This document shows, piece by piece, positions 1 through 7,427 of a DNA stretch of 16,720 bases. Under the pieces are notes generated by a model. It did not search any database. It had not been told where the DNA came from and saw only the letters and a list, made by a program, of their open reading frames with translations. Position numbers and translations under genes: made by a program. Source of the DNA: Hemicentrotus pulcherrimus (lineage: Eukaryota > Echinodermata > Echinoidea > Camarodonta > Strongylocentrotidae); NCBI GenBank assembly GCA_003118195.1, contig BEXV01001622.1:19989-36708 (forward strand). The letters are read 5' to 3'. The stretch's first letter is position 1. Each line of letters begins with the position of its first letter.

Positions 1-370
1 GGGGGGGGGGCGGGGACGCATGGTATGTTTTGATAGAAGGAGGATTTAGAGTTGTATACGAAGAATCGTTGCCTTTTAGATAAGTAGTCCTGAAACCAGG
101 GGGTGCTGTGCGTCTTATATCATCATGTTGTAAGTTGTGAATTAAAATCCAATGAGTTAAAGTACCAAAGGCCTTATTCAAGTCCGGAAATCGCTATTAT
201 TTAAAGCCGCACTGTCCTACTTGTAGCTACTTGCTCCCTCTATATAGATAACTATGCCTAATCGGTGACCATTCGTCCCCCCCCCATGATCCTATTTTTT
301 TAAATGTTAATTGAGAGCTGAGTTGATGAGATAACCACCTGGCCAATGATCTTGCAGGGTAATCCGTCCT
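1..370. other. Non-coding stretch, nothing recognised
   Basis: The window opens with a G run and has a C run near 277-285. No ORF, TIR or LINE motif was recognised on either strand. The stretch is AT-rich and ends at the left arm of the inverted repeat that starts at 371. Confidence 0.5.
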
Positions 371-437
371 ATAAAATAGTAAGATTAAACCAGAACTTAC
401 CGTTTGAAGTTTGATCTTTATTTTATGAATATTTAGG

Positions 438-560
438 ACAATGACAATGACAATGATTTTTTATTTCTTTAACGGCCCCTTCTGGGGCATGGAAGAAATA
501 CAGTATAATAGTACATAATGTTCAACAATGATATTCATATAGAATTTTTTTTTTTTAAAA
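438..560 (-). mobile_element. LINE 3' end remnant with (ATTGTC)n tail
   Basis: On the minus strand, a GC-rich hairpin (CCCCAGAAGGGGCC) is followed by AAATAAAAAA and a CATTGTCATTGTCATTGTC tail that abuts the left arm of the inverted repeat at about 437. A 3' hairpin, A-rich segment and short tandem tail are typical of CR1/L2-type non-LTR retrotransposons. No coding part remains. The right edge, near the T run at 547-556, is approximate. Confidence 0.5.
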
Positions 561-576
561 CACACACAGAAACGAG

Positions 577-612
577 GAGGAAGTTATTACATGAGATCCC
601 GCACGCGCATGC
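577..612 (-). repeat. Dispersed repeat R1, copy 1
   Basis: The minus strand reads TGACTGCGCATGCGCGTGCG and then a GGGAT..CATGTAAT block. Nearly the same block occurs on the plus strand at 2147-2195, so this is a dispersed repeat, probably part of a non-autonomous element. A related CATGTAATAATTTCCTCC block lies at 706-723. Confidence 0.5.
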
Positions 613-633
613 GCAGTCAATATTCAAAGCTAC

Positions 634-722
634 AAATGTGGCTACTCTCAGTAGTAATGAACAGAGAACTTACCCTTAGGTTTGAAGTTTGAGCGGGTGA
701 GGAGGGCATGTAATAATTTCCT
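634..722 (+). repeat. Partial third copy of the inverted-repeat unit
   Basis: CAAATGTGGCTACT near 634 and the GAACTTAC..GGTTTGAAGTTTGAGC block match the reverse complement of 740-832, with the middle deleted. The unit thus occurs at 371-437 (+), 634-692 (+) and 723-832 (-), an inverted cluster of one repeat family. Confidence 0.45.
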
Positions 723-839
723 CCTAAATACTCATAAAATAAAGATCAAACTTCAAACGGTAAGTTCTCGTTTAATCTTACTATTTTATTTCATATTTAT
801 CCGAAGCTTGAAGCATAGTAGCCACATTTGGAACAACCA

Positions 840-1068
840 ACATGTACGAAAAAGTGAACACTAATTTTGCAGATTGAATTGAATGCTTCTAACCAATGAC
901 TCACCATATTTGACAGTCATTGTAGTCTGTTCATACATGTGGCGAAACATTTCACATACAAAACGTCCATATATAAGACGTCATAATGTGGCAAAAAACA
1001 TTGTTCGTTCCTGACCTAGTTAATTTTAGTCATCTGGTTTCTGAATCCCAGTTCTATTATTTAGACAT
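840..1068. other. Non-coding stretch, nothing recognised
   Basis: AT-rich sequence between the inverted-repeat cluster and the TIR element at 1072. No coding motif was seen on either strand. It may include 3' untranslated sequence of the recombinase element on the minus strand. Confidence 0.4.
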
Positions 1069-1071
1069 CTG

Positions 1072-1227
1072 GGCCCCGTCTTACAAAGAGTTGAGATCAA
1101 TCTCAACATGGCAATGGCCTATCAAGATCATCGTTACATGCGCGTATTGTACAGCACGCGCACTATCAACCAATGAGAACCGTTGTTTCAAAACTGCGAT
1201 CGATCGCAATTCTTGTAAGACGGGGCC
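1072..1227. mobile_element. Short TIR element (MITE), PIF/Harbinger-like
   Basis: The left end begins GGCCCCGTCTTACAA and the right end is its exact inverse. Weaker pairing continues inward to GATC on both sides. The element is 156 bp with no coding capacity. It is flanked by CTG (1069-1071) on the left and CCG (1228-1230) on the right, which fits a 3-bp CWG duplication with one later transition. GGG-type ends with 3-bp duplications are known for Harbinger-derived MITEs; the family assignment is inference. Confidence 0.7.
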
Positions 1228-1274
1228 CCGGTCTCTTAATGCCAGTTCTATTGAAATGCCTTCTGATGCAGTTC

Positions 1275-2010
1275 CTAATGCAGTGTGCTATCTTGTAAGA
1301 CTGCCTGGATAAAGTTACTCTTGTTTTCAAAAGGTTTCCTGTAAAACTTCCTGAACGTTTTCTCTGAAGACCATCCTGCTCGGGCTAGGATCTGGGGCCT
1401 GTTTCATAAAACTTTTTATCTATGACAAATGATAACTTTCTATGACAAATTTGCTCTCAGCAAATCACAAGCCATGATTTCAGTAGCTTATAACAGTAGC
1501 TTGTAACTTGTTATTGATATCAAGTTTTATGAAACAGGGCCCTGGTGCACTGGAAGTTCTGCCTTGGCAGAAACGGTTGTATCCACACCTGCTCTTTGCA
1601 AGCAGGTCTTGATCCAGCGAGATAAGGTTTGAGTTGTTACTCTGTGCGCTGGACATAATGTTTTACACACGAATCTTCTATCAGGTGGATATGCTTTCAG
1701 TTAATTACTTTAAGCTTAAAATTGGTATCTCCTGGTTTGCCTTGCTTCAAGGGTTCATCCAAATGAAAAATCACAAAGCCCCCTTTCATGGTCATCTTGT
1801 TAGTCTTCAATATATGCAAGGTTTGCACTCTCTGTGCCTATACAAGAGTCATTAGCATACACACTTTGAGTGTTAATCTCTGAGGTTTAAGGAGTTTACT
1901 GGAGACAATTTTCCTAGAAAATCGAGGACTGGGCTAATATCCCATATTTCTGCATATCTAGGAAAAGCACCTCTCATCAGTCTGTTCACAGTTTCTCAAA
2001 AGTCTTCCAA
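1275..2010 (-). pseudogene. Tyrosine recombinase pseudogene (DIRS-like), split by a MITE
   Basis: Tyrosine recombinases cut and rejoin DNA through a covalent tyrosine link; DIRS-order retrotransposons use them in place of an integrase. Reading leftwards on the minus strand: RGAFPRYAEIWDISPVLDFL, then after a frameshift AQRVQTLHILKTNKMTMKGG with the box I catalytic Arg at 1829-1831, later RWIKTCLQRAGVDTTV, then ELPVHQ up to the MITE. Beyond the MITE the frame resumes as ILARAGWSSEKTFRKFYRKP, where the FY tyrosine at 1341-1343 is the probable nucleophile. The stop is TAG at 1275-1277. The His-x-x-Arg box expected between TTV and ELPVHQ is absent, deleted to TTVSAKAELP. There are at least two frameshifts and several stops. 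The upstream part, including any DIRS RT, is not visible. Crypton or another eukaryotic recombinase family is the alternative. Confidence 0.82.
1395..1541. mobile_element. Short TIR element (MITE) with CTG target duplication
   Basis: The left end is GGGCCTGTTTCATAAAACTT; the inverse of the right end differs at one base in 20. The element is 147 bp with no ORF. CTG lies on both sides (1392-1394 and 1542-1544). On the minus strand this is CAG, an in-frame Gln codon of the tyrosine-recombinase pseudogene, and the recombinase frame continues on both sides. The 3-bp CWG duplication and GGG start fit PIF/Harbinger MITEs. Confidence 0.82.
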
Positions 2011-2146
2011 TAACAGTGAAAAAGGAGAGTTTCTCTCCTTATAGAAACAATTTTTCGAGACCGCTGGTCCGAAAAAACGCCGAAAATTAGGTATTTTGAC
2101 TTCTGAGGGAAAGTTGCTTTCCCAGTAAAAACAATTGCGCGGCGAA

Positions 2147-2215
2147 TTGACTGCGCATGCGCATGCGCGTGCGGGATATCATGTAATTACGACGGAGAAA
2201 TATGAAATAAAATAG
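2147..2215 (+). repeat. Dispersed repeat R1, copy 2
   Basis: It starts with TGACTGCGCATGCGCATGCG, followed by a CATGTAAT block, as in the inverted copy at 577-612. It then runs into GAAATATGAAATAAAATAGT, which matches the reverse complement of 780-799. Two pieces of the upstream repeat cluster are therefore joined here. The minus-strand LINE fragment begins directly after it. Confidence 0.5.
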
Positions 2216-2628
2216 TACAGATATGCCTTAAAGTATCAGTAATGTTATGATGAAATTAGGCCAGGGCAAGAACGGTGGAGTGTTTTATAAGAGCCATTTT
2301 GATTAGGGTCTAAAAGGTTGTATTTATTTAGCAATACATATAGTTGATTGTTTATTATTTTTCAGGAATTTTAGAAATGATCGAAAAGAACAATATAGGA
2401 CGGTGATTACTTACTAGGGTAAGGTCATTTTTTTCGAATAGGGATAACCTTTGCAATTTTAAGCGAATTCGTGCAAATTCCAGAGGATATCGATAGATTA
2501 TATAAGTATATATAAGAGGAGTACTAATCAAGCCCATAATTTGCGTGAGAATATTCGTACTAATCTCGTCGTAACCGTCGTAACGATTTGCTATAGGCTT
2601 AAATGATTTAGCGATGCGAATGATTTCA
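2216..2628 (-). pseudogene. LINE reverse-transcriptase fragment (N-terminal RT blocks)
   Basis: On the minus strand, one frame reads EIIRIAKSFKPIANRYDGYD then EISTNILTQIMGLISTPLIY. Another continues with NLSISSGICTNSLKIAKVIP, followed by NDLTLVSNHRPILFFSIISK (the NYRPISLLS block of RT), KIINNQLYVLLNKYNLLDPN and finally HSTVLALA. This is the expected order of the first RT blocks of a Jockey-superfamily LINE, such as CR1 or L2. At least three frame changes and several stops show decay. The catalytic aspartates lie downstream and are missing: the fragment stops at the R1 repeat near 2215. It has no match to the other LINEs here that would make it part of them. Confidence 0.78.
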
Positions 2629-2822
2629 GTAGTTTATGTAATTATTTTTAGTGTGTGTTGTATTTATTTTGTATATATTTATTTTATCATTGTTATGTTG
2701 TCATTTTGTATATATTTTTGTAATGGTATGTTTAAATGTATGCACGGCCTTACGGAAGAACAGTCCATGGGCTGTGGTAGACCACCGTGCTTAAAGAAAT
2801 AAATGAAATGAAACGAATTGAA
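2629..2822 (+). mobile_element. LINE 3' end with (ATGAA)n tail
   Basis: The plus strand has a T-rich untranslated stretch, a GC-rich inverted pair (CACGG..CCGTG around 2742-2789), AATAAA at 2798-2803 and an imperfect ATGAA tandem tail (2804-2822). This is the layout of a CR1/L2-like LINE 3' end. The coding part is lost. It lies back to back with the minus-strand RT fragment. Confidence 0.55.
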
Positions 2823-2875
2823 ATACCTACAATTTCATGATTTGTTGTTACAACCAACAATTCATATTTTTTTCA

Positions 2876-3060
2876 ACGAGCATAAACGCTCCACAGACGG
2901 CTCTCTAACAAACTCTCCCAAAGAGACATCATGCAAAAACCCAGCTTTCTAAATCACCTAGAAAGAAAAAGAGCCTGGCTGTTATAATCCCTAGCCAACC
3001 TTACAGCACACACCACGAAGCTCGAACTCGAAGCGGCCTCACCAGCGCACAGTGTGCCAT
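2876..3060 (+). pseudogene. Unrecognised decayed ORF remnant
   Basis: One plus frame, with only two stops, gives RRLSNKLSQRDIMQKPSFLN then HLERKRAWLL and, after a TAA, SLANLTAHTTKLELEAASPA. The charged, Leu-rich, helix-like composition and higher GC than the flanks suggest a former coding segment. I do not recognise the family; a mobile-element accessory protein is possible. Chance openness in a GC-richer patch cannot be excluded. Confidence 0.2.
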
Positions 3061-3687
3061 GGAGGAACCAAAGTGTGCCATTTTTAGTGATCTATTTTTT
3101 TAGATTTGTTTTATTGCCAAGTTCAAACCTAAACCATGGCGGAATACCTCAGTAAAATATCTAATTTCGGTATGCACAATAAGGGTATAAAATTACTCCT
3201 TCAAACAGCAAAATCCTACGTATTCACAGTTTTAGTGCAAAAGTGATTTATTTAATAAATCTTTCAATTTAAAATGAAGTTTTTAAAGTTATTGGTATTA
3301 AATTTTTCTCACATATTCCTGATAGTTCATTTCACTGCAAATTTGGTTTGAAAATGGATAAAAACACAATCTTCATGATATATTATAGGGTAACTCACTG
3401 GAAAATGGACTAATTATCAATGTTTTTTTATGAATCTAGAGGAAATGTTTAAATTTCAAGGGATATCCACTTCAATGTAATAACCTCAATTTTCTCTGAT
3501 GTCTAAGCTTTAAATTAAACCAGATTTGACTGCCATCTTCTGTATAAGACTGGGTCGGTGGAAGGTCGCGTTAATTTAAACGTGGTAAGATGTTCCGAGC
3601 AAGAGCGAATGGACAACTAATGGCTAAATCAAGGCGAATATTCATTGAATACCTAATGCTGCAGGGATTAAATTACGCCAACTAGGA
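3061..3687. other. AT-rich non-coding stretch
   Basis: AT-rich sequence with no ORF, TIR or LINE motif that I can recognise on either strand. It ends at the hAT-like terminus at 3688. Confidence 0.45.
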
Positions 3688-3730
3688 CAGTGGCGGATCC
3701 AAGGGGGGAGGGGGGTCTTTTTTTTTAAAA
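3688..3730 (+). mobile_element. Solo hAT-like terminus
   Basis: CAGTGGCGGATCCAAGG followed by a G-rich run resembles the CAGTGGCGGATCC ends of many invertebrate hAT elements. Possible partners at 5941 and near 6629 do not share an 8-bp duplication with the left flank, so no full element is called. Confidence 0.4.
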
Positions 3731-3800
3731 CCCTTACCTAGCTATCCTAGCGCTGCATATTGATATTTGAATATATGAATATTTGCGTTGGTACGGTGTG

Positions 3801-3883
3801 ATGGAGATCAAAATAAAATCGGACATATTCTGGAATAACCAGTATGTCGCAATGTTTACGACCGGAGACGTCTTTCGTTTAAG
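3801..3883 (+). CDS. Possible first exon with strong donor site
   Basis: An ATG at 3801 opens 27 codons (MEIKIKSDIFWNNQYVAMFT then TGDVFRL) that end in TTTAAG at a GTAAGC donor at 3884. I do not recognise the protein and no acceptor was assigned. A short open frame plus a good donor will occur by chance at some rate, so this is only a candidate. Confidence 0.15.
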
Positions 3884-4261
3884 GTAAGCCTCCCGAATTT
3901 TCTCGCAATGTCATTTATTTTAAGAAAACATAGCATTGCACTTGTAATTTTTGTATGAAATCTCATATATATTTGATTATTATCGCATCAGATTCTGTGC
4001 CCGTGCGTATCATGAATATTTATGACTAGCGCATGACGTATAGGTTCATATTGAGCCAATCAAATGCAGCGGTAGGATGGCTACGTTAGCAGGAAAAAAC
4101 AAGACGCGTCTATTTTTCCCACTTGAGTTTCGGACCCCAGTATGAACTCATTTGCTTACAGCCAATCAGAGCTCATATTGTCAAGGAATTTCAAATTTCG
4201 AGGGCAAAGAAAAAAATTAGTGCTCAGTAGATCAATGGATTAGGTAACATGAGACCTTGGG
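3884..4261. other. Non-coding stretch
   Basis: Contains two CCAATCA boxes (about 4056 and 4163) near similar CATATTG words, a loose inverted arrangement. No coding signal was recognised. Confidence 0.35.
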
Positions 4262-4262
4262 A

Positions 4263-4324
4263 GGGGGGGGGGGGTAATTATCTGGGGGTGATTTTCCGGG
4301 GGATAATATTTCGGGGTTATTGCC
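4263..4324 (+). repeat. Degenerate G-rich minisatellite
   Basis: After a run of 12 G, four units of 12-15 bases follow: GGGGGTAATTATCT (4270), GGGGGTGATTTTCC (4284), GGGGGATAATATTTC (4298) and GGGGTTATTGCC (4313). The four spaced G blocks also fit a G-quadruplex pattern. Confidence 0.65.
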
Positions 4325-4348
4325 CAATTTATATGAATATGTGTAGAG

Positions 4349-4445
4349 GTGTTGTCGTCCAGTGGATATTAGTCTCTGGACTGTGAACCACAAGGTATGG
4401 GGTTCAAACCCCTGCCAAATATCCTTTGGCAAGACATTAAGCTAC
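4349..4445 (+). mobile_element. tRNA-derived SINE (Gln-tRNA-like head)
   Basis: An A-box-like GTCGTCCAGTGG (4354-4365) and a B-box GGTTCAAACC (4401-4410) lie about 45 bases apart, the spacing of an internal RNA polymerase III promoter. The TCTGGACTGTGAAC segment resembles the anticodon arm of eukaryotic tRNA-Gln, with GTG at the anticodon position. The acceptor stem does not pair, so this is not a working tRNA gene. The tail CCTTTGGCAAGACATTAAGC resembles a conserved block seen in invertebrate SINEs. The 3' end is uncertain. Confidence 0.65.
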
Positions 4446-5020
4446 CTCGGTGGAGTGACGTCATATAAGGAAGAAACACAACATGCTAACAATGTTGAAC
4501 TCGATCAAACAAAAGGAATCAAATACATGATTTTATTATCTTGGCAAAGAGGCTGTATGTAAACAATGATTCCTGACGTTTGACTATCTTAGACATGTAT
4601 TATCTTTTTAATAAAATTCACGTACTGCAACACAATAAAAATCCATCATATAATCATTTGGACATGATATTTCTTCATATCAATCCCCTCCTCTTTATAT
4701 TACAGCAACATGCTCTTTGGCACCATATTTCTGTTTGTTTTCCCTTCAATTTCGTATAATCTCAATATTTAATCTGTCTGGCATGTATTAACATATCATT
4801 GTACACTTTATTAGGCAGTATTCTTAAAAACAGACTCAAATAAAATTCATGATTTAACTGCCCAGCAGTCTCAAAGTTCTAGTACAAAGTGAACTGGATT
4901 CTGGAGAAAGATGATGGTGATGATGATGAACAGCAATTGTATGGCGCCACGCCATATATCTGTTTCAAATAAACATTCAAAGAAAGAATCATAAATAATC
5001 ACAAGGATGTTTTCAAAGTT
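4446..5020. other. AT-rich non-coding stretch
   Basis: No coding motif was seen. It holds a short GAT repeat (about 4911-4930) and a plus-strand AATAAA near 4969 followed by an A-rich segment, which could be the 3' end of an old retroposed sequence. Confidence 0.4.
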
Positions 5021-5393
5021 GATTTTTTTTTATTTGATTTGATTTATTTATTTCTGCTTAATTTTCTTTTTCTTTTGCAGTTTACAAATATGTAAAAAGC
5101 AAAACATTGCAAATTTTACACAATCATGACAAAAGAATATATATGTAGAATAAAGTAAGACTTGCTGTAACTAATCGAAAACATCAAACAGGAGGGTTGA
5201 CAAAGTAAGCAAAGCTTGATAGCATAATTACCCTCAATGGATACATAATGATAGAAATATGGAGGAAAACAAAATATTGGTAAAAGGGGAAAACGGAGAG
5301 AGAGAAGAAAAGAAGAAAACAAAGAAAAAGGGGTGTCAATCAGGATTTACATATGTATGCAGAAGTTGGATTTCAATGCGATATATAAAGATA
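5021..5393 (-). other. 3'-UTR-like block with poly(A) signals and A-rich tail
   Basis: Reading on the minus strand, a long pyrimidine-rich, stop-rich stretch ends in overlapping AATAAA signals (about 5043-5052), AAATC repeats and an A8 run at 5025-5032. It lies directly downstream of the minus-strand ORF ending at 5394. It could be the 3' UTR of that exon, a processed pseudogene with its poly(A) remnant, or a LINE 3' end. The tract 5281-5333 is almost pure purine on the plus strand. Confidence 0.4.
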
Positions 5394-5600
5394 TTAAAAA
5401 AGAAGATACACATTTGAATATTGGGTGGCCAGCTTGGGATATATTAGGCAGTTTTCACAAACGGCGACGGGGCCTTCTACAACGCTAATAAATCTTCGCG
5501 GGAGATCCTCCTCAGAGCGAAAATTCCGCATAGCGTCCAAACCTACGACGGTATTCAGCTGTGTTAGCATCGGGAGTCGAGCTAGTACGGGGCTCACAGC
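5394..5600 (-). CDS. Possible 3'-terminal coding exon or exon relic
   Basis: A minus-strand frame is open for 68 codons between a TGA at 5601-5603 and the stop at 5394-5396. It includes ARLPMLTQLNTVVGLDAMRN and then DLPRRFISVVEGPVAVCENC. The Leu-rich start followed by LPRR..GPVAVCENC recalls the Cys-containing C-terminus of some leucine-rich-repeat proteins (LRRC28/LRRC58 type), but the match is weak and from memory. GC is higher than in the flanks. There is no convincing acceptor upstream. The UTR-like block with poly(A) signals follows on the same strand. Confidence 0.25.
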   Translation of the reverse strand, partial: AVSPVLARLPMLTQLNTVVGLDAMRNFRSEEDLPRRFISVVEGPVAVCENCLIYPKLATQYSNVYLLF

Positions 5601-5801
5601 TCATCTAAATACCCCGTAGACAGCAATTGCGTCGCGGTGCGAAAAGTTCCTAGTATAGAATGAGAAGACTCGAGAGGTTTCTGGACAATATGATTAAGAA
5701 CATGAAATCAGCGAGCTGGTTTGTGAAGACTGTATACCTAGGCCTGCGAGTCGGAGTTTTGACAAGTTTGTATACAAAACAGTGTTAAGTCAGTATCCCA
5801 A

Positions 5802-5941
5802 GTAGGCGGATCCAGGGGGCGCCCCCCCCCCCTCTGGCTAAAAAAAAGAAGGAAAAAAGAAGGGGAAAAGGGGAACAATTTTTTTTGTGCTAAAGAAAGC
5901 AACAACAACAAAAGTGTTCCTTCCCCCCTCCTTAGCCACTG
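5802..5941. mobile_element. Decayed hAT-like MITE
   Basis: The left end GTAGGCGGATCCAGGGGG and right end CCCCCCTCCTTAGCCACTG are roughly inverted versions of a CAGTGGCGGATCC-type terminus. The 140-bp interior is purine-rich and non-coding. The flanking 8-mers do not match, so a target duplication is not preserved. Confidence 0.4.
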
Positions 5942-6840
5942 AACACAATATCTGACGAAGTAATTTTCTAATTTCCGGGGCCAAATTAAAAAAAAAAAAT
6001 GCTCATCATATAGCTCCGTTTAGTCTCATTTGACAACGCCCCCTATCGTCAGATTCCAGCAGCCTAACATGTTAGCCTAAAGACTTTTACCCCCCAAAAT
6101 CGTTTAAAAATTATTTTTGTTTAAACGAAATGCACATCCACCCCGACGTACATTGATACTCGCTCTTTCATTTGAACCCTCATGTCCTATTGACTTTTGA
6201 AAGTTTACCCACCATAATTTGATAAGAATAGGTCGCAAGCTCGCCATTGCTTATATAATACATGTACAACAAGTCGAACTTTGGACTCAATTTGCCAAGC
6301 GATTGCAAGGTTATAGGACAAACACACGAAGGATAACAAGCATGAATTATCATAGATTAGTTCTGATCGGTTCATTGTGTCCATTTCAGCCAACCCTCCA
6401 TCGTAAATTTTCCATTTAGTATAAGCAAGCATTCTGCCGAGGTAGTAAAGTAAAAACATGAATACTCATGATCGCCATGGACTATTCGATTATTTACAGA
6501 GGGGTGCAATTGTGCACCACATCAAACTCCCCTACTTTAAGTCAAGTATTACATTGTATTATGTAGTTTGGTAGGTTGGTAGGTAATCGATGGCTTCTAC
6601 ACCCCCTCCCCCCCCCCTTCCCCACTGAAAAAAGGTCTATAGCAGTGCCCCTGATAACAACACAGTTTATAGTTTATACACTCTAGATCATTTTTGCAAG
6701 TTCTAATGGTGAAGTACCAGACCACAATCTTTGTGCATTGTGTGCATTGTGCAGCAACGAAGCATATATATACAACGTCTCACGACGTGACAGATCACTT
6801 TTCTCTAACTTCTAACCAATCAAAAGGCCTCGTTTTTTTT
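5942..6840. other. Non-coding stretch
   Basis: No supported gene. Open frames at 6205-6459 (minus) and 6219-6419 (plus) overlap on opposite strands and show no known motif. C-rich runs at 6600-6625 ending CCCCACTG could be another worn hAT-type end. Confidence 0.4.
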
Positions 6841-6990
6841 CCAGGAAGAACTTAGTGGGCCAAATGTGGTTCTCAAATTTCAAAAGACCCCTACTCTTGG
6901 AGGGGGTAGGAGAAAGCAATTTTACGTCATATCATATTGCTCCAGGAAGTGCCTGAAAATGCGTATAATGTGGTTCTCAAATCGCAAATG
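6841..6990 (+). repeat. Diverged direct repeat, about 101-104 bp period
   Basis: CCAGGAAG at 6841 and 6942, and AATGTGGTTCTCAAAT near 6864 and 6968, recur in the same order. This indicates an old tandem duplication of a segment of about 100 bp. Confidence 0.5.
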
Positions 6991-7039
6991 CTTCCTACAG
7001 TGGAAGGGACCAGACCCAACCCTACCCTACCCAGACCCA

Positions 7040-7165
7040 CCTTCGCTTGGTCGCTCCGCTCCGTCGCCGCAAAAGCCTCGCTCTGTCGCTTCATCGTTTT
7101 ACATATATTGTACCCCATGCAATTGTGCCCCTCCCCCCCGTAGAAAATTCCTGGATCCGCCATTG
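7040..7165 (-). mobile_element. hAT-like element end
   Basis: On the minus strand the sequence starts CAATGGCGGATCCAGG (7150-7165), continues with a G-rich run and then has GCGACGGAGCGGAGCGACC-like repeats. These features are common in non-autonomous hAT elements. The opposite terminus was not found, so the element is truncated or its left part is unrecognisable. Frames open across it are by-products of the repeat. Confidence 0.45.
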
Positions 7166-7427
7166 ATGCCCATTACCCTTAAGCTTCGGGTACCCCAATT
7201 TGAAAAAAAAAGTTCAGCAGGGCCTGCATGTAAGAGTGGGGTGATGCGATTTTTTTTTCTATCTTTGAGATTCAGGTACCGTTCGCCAAATGACTTTTTG
7301 GTACCCTTTCTTCAAATGGATTTTGATCACCCATCCAAATATACACTTCTACTTCTAAGACGTTACTCAGCAGGATCCATAAGTCAGGATGTAGTGCTGA
7401 GGAATAAACTGTCTAGTTCCTGGTCTA

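Larger units (their letters stand above)
371..789. repeat. Long inverted repeat (arms 371-437 and 723-789)
   Basis: The reverse complement of 371-437 matches 723-789 with 2 mismatches in 67 bases (about 97%). The arms share the core CAAACTTCAAACGGTAAG. The 285-bp spacer holds a LINE 3' tail (438-560), an inverted piece of another repeat (577-612) and a partial third copy of the arm (634-692). The high identity suggests a recent inverted duplication or a fold-back element. No terminal motif or target duplication could be fixed. Confidence 0.75.

Noticed and set aside
1048..1252. CCAGTTCTATT repeated on both sides of the 1072-1227 MITE
   Set aside because: It does not abut the element and is too short to show a duplication of flanking DNA.
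4349..4425. Functional tRNA gene
   Set aside because: The B box is good and the A box fair, but acceptor-stem pairing is absent and anticodon-stem pairing is poor, so it is a SINE head.
4232..4562. Two overlapping frames on opposite strands
   Set aside because: Both are translations of the minisatellite and SINE and have no protein features.
3688..5941. Full-length hAT element between the CAGTGGCGG end at 3688 and the CCACTG end at 5941
   Set aside because: The flanking 8-mers differ, the ends are only loosely inverse, and no transposase lies between. The second end pairs better with 5802.
6927..7163. Minus-strand frame beginning MADPGIF
   Set aside because: It is translated directly from a hAT-like terminus (CAATGGCGGATCCAGG), a common artefact of this repeat.
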